DNA from: Zygaena filipendulae
Taxonomy: Eukaryota; Arthropoda; Insecta; Lepidoptera; Zygaenidae
Assembly (NCBI GenBank): GCA_907165275.2
Contig: OU015654.1
Span: 5,535,501-5,599,500, forward strand
Length of the DNA: 64,000 nucleotides
Direction: 5' to 3'
Under the pieces are notes generated by a model. That model saw only the letters and a program-made list of their open reading frames with translations, was not told the origin of the DNA and made no database searches. The first letter of the stretch is position 1; each line of letters begins with the position of its first letter. The position numbers and the translations under genes are program-made. Positions 61,301 through 64,000 of this stretch are shown here, piece by piece.

Positions 61301-61750
61301 CTTTGACAACTTGGCTAAATGAGATCATCACACAAGATATTGGTTTCGTCGAAACGATTGTCCACGGGAATCCGAAGTTCACGCCAGGTGAAACTATGTG
61401 GAACAACTAGTAATTAATCAGTATTTTTTACTTATGTTTATAAGTCTTGTAAGTAAAAAAAAATTGCTATTAAACCTGCTCAAAAGGAGATGATAATTTA
61501 AGTATCACCGGAGGCAAAAACTTATTAAGACAGCTCTCCAGTTGCTCATCTGTATCAGCATTTCCAAGGCGTAAAAACACACGGTCGAGAAGAACTGAAA
61601 ACCAAAAAAAAAATATTTTGTATTAAATGGCATTGATGATACACAATAATAATATAATCACACACAATATTATGATGTTTAGTTATACATTTAAAATTTG
61701 AACTTACGCAAATCATTTGAACAATCATTTTCATTCTCAGTTACCTCCAT
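40303..61750 (-). CDS. ECPAS: Proteasome adaptor and scaffold protein ECM29 homologue
   Basis: 37 coding exons, in transcript order: 61750-61708, 61594-61476, 59768-59640, 59540-59422, 59304-59179, 58928-58817, 58673-58534, 58312-58216, 58128-58039, 57891-57806, 57609-57497, 57422-57267, 57120-56967, 56541-56437, 55981-55681, 55555-55381, 55068-54691, 54220-53868, 53790-53683, 53587-53474, 52620-52506, 51847-51664, 51295-51177, 50513-50344, 50048-49942, 49197-49068, 48639-48518, 47946-47724, 47168-46914, 46234-46045, 45294-45152, 43919-43768, 42845-42653, 41789-41651, 41019-40792, 40590-40519, 40430-40303. Total 5688 nt, 1895 aa (human about 1845); all phases agree. Landmarks: [16 protein letters not shown] near the N-terminus, [12 protein letters not shown] in exon 3, [11 protein letters not shown] in exon 14, [12 protein letters not shown] near residues 1109-1120, GAAFGF and LFRYRFDP in exon 24, LGKAWPKD in exon 34. 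The family is an all-HEAT-repeat protein (N-terminal Ecm29 domain, about the first 500 residues) that tethers 20S core to 19S cap and links proteasomes to endosomes and motors. The gene looks intact. Confidence 0.95.
41514..41607 (+). mobile_element. 94-bp internally deleted Lep1-like Helitron, ECPAS intron
   Basis: TCTATAAAGAGGAAAGATTA head, GGACCGATTTCTAC, then a direct jump to GGAAACAGCTAG. A and T flanks are kept. Confidence 0.65.
42298..42638. mobile_element. GTTCCGTTATTACTG MITE, full copy, ECPAS intron
   Basis: Left GGGTTCCGTTATTACTGATA then GCACTGTAAGG; right inverse CAGTGCTTTCAGTAGTAACG then GAACATACCC. The ends are about 30 bp of inverted repeat. Confidence 0.65.
42848..42955 (-). 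mobile_element. MITE abutting an ECPAS 3' splice site
   Basis: GGGGCCATCCGTATATTACG then TCACACG, GGGTGGGAGG and GTGACGTCACATG: the layout of a common lepidopteran MITE with GGGG-CATCC-TATATTACGTCACA ends. Its end touches the acceptor AG at 42846-42847. Confidence 0.55.
42984..43073. mobile_element. Fold-back MITE (CCGCCGCACTC family), copy 3, short
   Basis: CGGCCGCACTCAGAGTAGAC with its inverse ending GACTCTGAGTGCGGCGG; the centre is deleted. Confidence 0.75.
43598..43755 (-). mobile_element. Helitron-ended element with GGACGCAGG body
   Basis: CTAGCTGTGCCCCGCGGTTT, GAACCTTTGCGGACGCAGGC and TTTAATTTATAACG. Sister of 7661-7800. It ends about 12 bases from the ECPAS exon donor at 43767. Confidence 0.55.
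43955..44090 (-). mobile_element. SINE 3' half, 5'-truncated
   Basis: (ATA)n tail at 43956-43980, then CCCACTTCACAACACACAGA, TTGATCCCACAGTAAGCTAT and GTCGTGGAAACCAAGC. Lies about 36 bases upstream of an ECPAS exon. Confidence 0.6.
44102..44349. mobile_element. Tc1/mariner-type MITE
   Basis: TACACTTCGCATCAAATAAT and CGAAACAC at the left; GTGTTTCGATTTTTTTGATG and CGAAGTGTA at the right; TA dinucleotides on both sides (44100-44101, 44350-44351). Confidence 0.7.
44385..44640 (-). mobile_element. LINE ORF2 C-terminal relic (R1/jockey-like)
   Basis: Minus-strand translation reads [19 protein letters not shown] and then LLGTAYPE, like the Cys-His motif after the reverse transcriptase in R1-type LINEs. 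No intact ORF. Confidence 0.5.
45700..45976 (+). mobile_element. Lep1-like Helitron, composite, ECPAS intron
   Basis: TCCTTACTATTTTATAAACG head, (TTTG)n at 45729-45752, two 3' modules (CCCGCAGGAACTC and GCCGCGGAAACTTC) and a CTAG end; A and T flanks. Confidence 0.65.
46263..46498. mobile_element. Fold-back MITE (CCGCCGCACTC family), copy 4, ECPAS intron
   Basis: CCGCCGCACTCAGAGTCGAC to its inverse ending GACTCTGAGTGCGGC; the inner arms AACTGCCGCAATCAGA pair with TCTGATTGCGGCAATT. It begins about 28 bases from an ECPAS exon acceptor. Confidence 0.8.
46680..46790 (+). repeat. Palindrome and LINE-like 3' tail
   Basis: AAATAATTATAAAACA and its inverse TTGTTTTATAATTATTTT (46683-46732), then GTGGTGCTCAATAAAGTGAT and (CATT)n, a typical LINE 3' end. 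Confidence 0.4.
47200..47645 (+). repeat. Dispersed repeat, copy 2, with internal duplication
   Basis: Fills most of the intron between ECPAS exons 28 and 29. The ~175-base segment from CGCACTAAAACATTCATAAA to GGCAAGTTAGA occurs twice in tandem (about 47282-47430 and 47440-47588), unlike copy 1 at 26868. Confidence 0.65.
47996..48213 (+). mobile_element. Lep1-like Helitron, ECPAS intron
   Basis: CTATACTAATTACTAATATT head, GTAATCTCTGGATCTACGGA body, ACAGCTAG end followed by T. Confidence 0.65.
48792..49024 (+). mobile_element. Lep1-like Helitron, ECPAS intron
   Basis: TCTATATATACTAATTTTAT head, GATCTCTGGATCTGCTGAAC body, GACAGCTAA end. About 44 bases from an ECPAS exon. Confidence 0.6.
49296..49541 (+). 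mobile_element. tRNA-derived SINE (Metulj-like), ECPAS intron
   Basis: A-box-like TGGTTTAGTGGTACAATG and B-box GGTTCGATCCC at 49338-49348. The body has TCTGGTACTCATAGTACAAG and CTCTGCTTAGTTTGAGATCA; (ATT)n tail. Confidence 0.65.
49548..49745 (+). mobile_element. Helitron fragment followed by SINE 3' half
   Basis: TGCGTCCGCAAAGGTTCC and AGTTCCTGCAGGAATTTCG, then CCACGTTTTCTCGGTTTCCA and GCGGGATCAAATAAATCTGT, with a TTA tail. Confidence 0.45.
51491..51607 (+). repeat. Degenerate ~16-bp minisatellite, ECPAS intron
   Basis: About seven units like AAATGGACATTCAGGGG, AATGGACATTCATAG and AAATGAACATTCACAGG, diverging to the right. Confidence 0.65.
51986..52184 (+). mobile_element. Lep1-like Helitron, full length, ECPAS intron
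   Basis: TCTATATTAATATTGTAAAG to GACAGCTAG with A and T flanks; (TTTG)n at about 52022-52037. Confidence 0.75.
53028..53440. mobile_element. Repeat with terminal stem, ECPAS intron
   Basis: CAGTTGCTCAAAAAGTGGCG at the left; GCGAAACGTAGGTTTCGC palindrome at about 53178-53195; then GTGCGGAACCGTCATTGCAA pairs with the inverse TTGCAATGACAGGCTTTCCG (53325-53438). Confidence 0.5.
56776..56832 (+). repeat. Copy of the AACCGACTTCC repeat in an ECPAS intron
   Basis: Reads AACCGACTTCCCAAAAAGG, then GGTTCTCAATTCGACGCGTATG and a T-run. It lies between coding exons 13 and 14 of ECPAS. Confidence 0.6.
59990..60650 (+). mobile_element. 5'-truncated RTE-type LINE, antisense in ECPAS intron 2
   Basis: An open frame at 60062-60622 (186 codons) encodes the end of an endonuclease-reverse transcriptase: [27 protein letters not shown] and [11 protein letters not shown], then a stop and a (TAAA)n tail typical of RTE. 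The RT catalytic domain is absent. It is the most intact TE ORF in the window. Confidence 0.8.
61365..61411 (+). mobile_element. Helitron 3' end, ECPAS intron 1
   Basis: CCACGGGAATCCGAAGTTCA, GGTGAAAC and CAACTAG; a (GTCY)n-type body precedes it from about 61140. Confidence 0.45.
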
Positions 61751-61764
61751 TTCAGGTAATTTAT
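61751..61764 (-). other. 5' UTR part of ECPAS exon with upstream acceptor
   Basis: A good acceptor (TTTCAG) lies at 61765-61770 on the minus strand, 14 bases before the ATG. The start codon is therefore probably in a second exon, with a noncoding first exon further upstream (beyond 61.8 kb) that I could not place. Confidence 0.45.
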
Positions 61765-62044
61765 CTGAAATGTATTTTACTGATTTAATTAGGTATTTCC
61801 TTTTTGAAAACAAAACTAGGTAGGTACTAACTATTTTTCTTCAAAATTTTAATTGGAATCACTAATCTGTCAAAACTGTGTTGGAGCCAGTGTGACCATA
61901 TGGAAAACCAATAATCTGCCCCACAGGCTCACACACAGGGTTCACATTAGCGAGGGGCGATTAAAATCGCATAATTTTATTAATCCAATCCATGTCCAAT
62001 CCAAAGTAATAAAGAACTTTCAATTGAATTGAATTGGATTGAAT

Positions 62045-62719
62045 TACTAAAAGCGGCCAAGTGCGAGTCGGACTCGCCCATGAAGGGTTCCGTAGCAGCA
62101 AGTAGCATAATAATATAAAAGTTCTTGTAGTTCGTTGTAACTTTGATCGATGTTTTAACAGTAGTGTATTTTTTTGCGGTTTACGATTTATGACGTATTA
62201 AAAAAAACTACTTACTAGATCTCGTTCAAACCAATTTTCGGCGGAAGTTTGCATGGTAATGTGATAAAACTAAAAAAAAATACATTTTATATTTTTTTTA
62301 GTTTTATCATTTTCTTATTTTAGAAATTACAGGGATAAACATTTTACCACTTCGGAAGCGTCTCTCGCAAAACTATTCAGTTTAGAAAAAAATTATATTA
62401 GAGACCTCAATATCATTTTTGAAGACCTACCTATAGATACCCCACACGTATGGGTTTGATGAAAAAAATTTTTTGAGTTTCAGTTCTATGGGGACCCCCA
62501 AATATTTTTTTTTCTATTTTTGTGTGAAAATCTTAATGCGGTGCACAGAATAAATCTGCTTACCAAGTTTCACCAGTATAGGTCTTATAATTTCAGAAAA
62601 AAGTGTCTATGCTATGACATACGGACGGACAGACAGACAGGCAGACAGACCGACAGACAGACAGACATGACGAATCCATAAGGGTTCCGTTTTTTGCCAT
62701 TTGGCTACGGAACCCTAAA
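62045..62719. repeat. GCGGCCAAGTGCGAGTC...CGGAACCCTAAAA repeat, near complete
   Basis: Left AAGCGGCCAAGTGCGAGTCG and AGGGTTCCGTAG; right (GACA)n at 62625-62667, then AAGGGTTCCG and TACGGAACCCTAAAA. Upstream of ECPAS. Confidence 0.6.
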
Positions 62720-64000
62720 ATAATCGAATTAGTACATTGTTGAATCTATTTAATAAACTTTAACTTTACTGTACTAAGTAGCGCAGCGCACCTATCTAGA
62801 CACGCTGCAGCGTATCAAGCCAAGTTCAAGCAAAGGAACTGGCTAGCCAGCGCCGAGTGTAATATTACACGAACCACTTAGTGCCACTTTTGGCACTTCT
62901 ACAACTCAATTATATACATAAGGACATGTAGAAGCTCAAATTTCATGAAGTTAGCTCAAACGGTTATAAAGATATGAAGGTCAAAAAGTCGTAAATTTTA
63001 TCACTGACTGACTGACATTTAGTACCTAAATCTAACCTACTTCCAGATGACCTAGAAGGATGAAATTTGGAATCCAGCTTGGTAATTATGTGTAAGCGTA
63101 GGAAAAAATCTAAAAATAAAAAAAGTAAAAAATAAGTTGTATCCCCATACAAAAAACTTGTAATACGCGGTAAACAACCGGCCGGCAGTGCACGGCACCA
63201 ATTATACACAGAACGAAAGTAAATTTACATAAAAGCGCTCCCGAGCAATACATAAACATAGGCACCGCTTACGAATACCGACTTAGTTATTTATTGTTTT
63301 ATTACATTTATGTTGATCCTGCTTCTTTCCCAACGATAAAATGATAGTCATACTATAACCACAATCTCAATATTTGCCTAGTTTTCTTTACAAAAAGTAA
63401 TGAAATCCCATCAAAAACATAAATGTAAAAAAGGAGAGCCAAGTTCAATACAAAAATTATGCTTGGCTTTGGGCTTCGCTGCAAAAAGAATGGAGATCTA
63501 AATGAGTGCCAAGTTCTATGCAATATCGAAATATGTATTCATAGGAACAAATAACATTATGAAAAAGTATAAAACTCTATTTCTTAAACGTTCGAACGAC
63601 GATGGTTAAACGTTCAACGAGGGGGAATAGAAAATAGAAAGAGACAGAGCGAGAGTGAACGCGTGAAGTGAATTGATTATTGTGAGCAGCCTGTGATCCT
63701 ATATGATTTCACTAAAAATCAATTTCTACCCCTTCCTATTTTTATTTCCACATTACGAAGTTTTACTTCTTCCTCGCGGAGGGCCTCCACGCACTTCCTT
63801 TTTTTTGCAACAATCGCCCATCGCTAGCCTACATCGGCTAAAAATAAGCCTAATTCAACTAAAACATGCATTAGAAGATAATGCTACATGTACATTGTCC
63901 ATGTATCTTCCATCTTTGTTATTTGAATTTATAACGTTATTTAAAAAATAGACCCTATTTTGATTTTGCTGTCGTTAAAATTTTTTGACATTGTTCTGAA
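62720..64000. other. Upstream of ECPAS; no gene supported
   Basis: GCCAAGTTC recurs near 62819, 63437 and 63507. A purine-rich tract (AGAGACAGAGCGAGAG) is at 63638-63655. An ORF at 63703-63951 (+) has no recognisable domain. Confidence 0.35.

Noticed and set aside
63703..63951. 82-codon ORF near the window end
   Set aside because: No recognised domain, no splice context, and surrounding repeat-like sequence.

Overview
This window looks like nuclear DNA of a lepidopteran insect (moth or butterfly). It is AT-rich, with GT-AG introns and dense small interspersed repeats typical of Lepidoptera: Lep1-type non-autonomous Helitrons ending in a GTTTCACCC-type hairpin plus CTAG, tRNA-derived SINEs, (GTCY)n-bearing elements, RTE-type LINE relics and many fold-back MITEs. 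All gene models here were assembled by eye from splice sites, reading frame and remembered family sequences; no database search was run.

Layout. Positions 1-30.5 kb hold no protein gene that I can support. This stretch is a mosaic of Helitrons, (GTCY)n elements, fold-back elements, a SINE, LINE remnants and one 72-bp tandem array. Positions 30.87-37.34 kb (+) carry two genes in one transcription-unit-like arrangement: a 77-codon intronless ORF recognised as BBIP1 (BBSome-interacting protein 1, the smallest BBSome subunit), then after only 20 bases the start codon of LMBRD2 (683 aa, 10 coding exons, a polytopic LMBR1-family membrane protein). LMBRD2's first coding exon is the same uninterrupted stretch that carries BBIP1, so a bicistronic mRNA is likely. 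Positions 40.30-61.75 kb (-) carry a complete 37-coding-exon gene for the proteasome adaptor ECM29/ECPAS (1895 aa), convergent with LMBRD2. The 3 kb between the two stop codons is MITE-rich.

The two loci do not form an obvious pathway: BBIP1 belongs to the ciliary BBSome, LMBRD2 is a membrane protein linked to receptor signalling, and ECPAS tethers or remodels 26S proteasomes. Points worth following up are the BBIP1-LMBRD2 bicistron, a MITE abutting a 3' splice site of ECPAS, a fold-back family with four copies (two in ECPAS introns), several near-perfect palindromes, and nested MITEs directly upstream of the bicistron.
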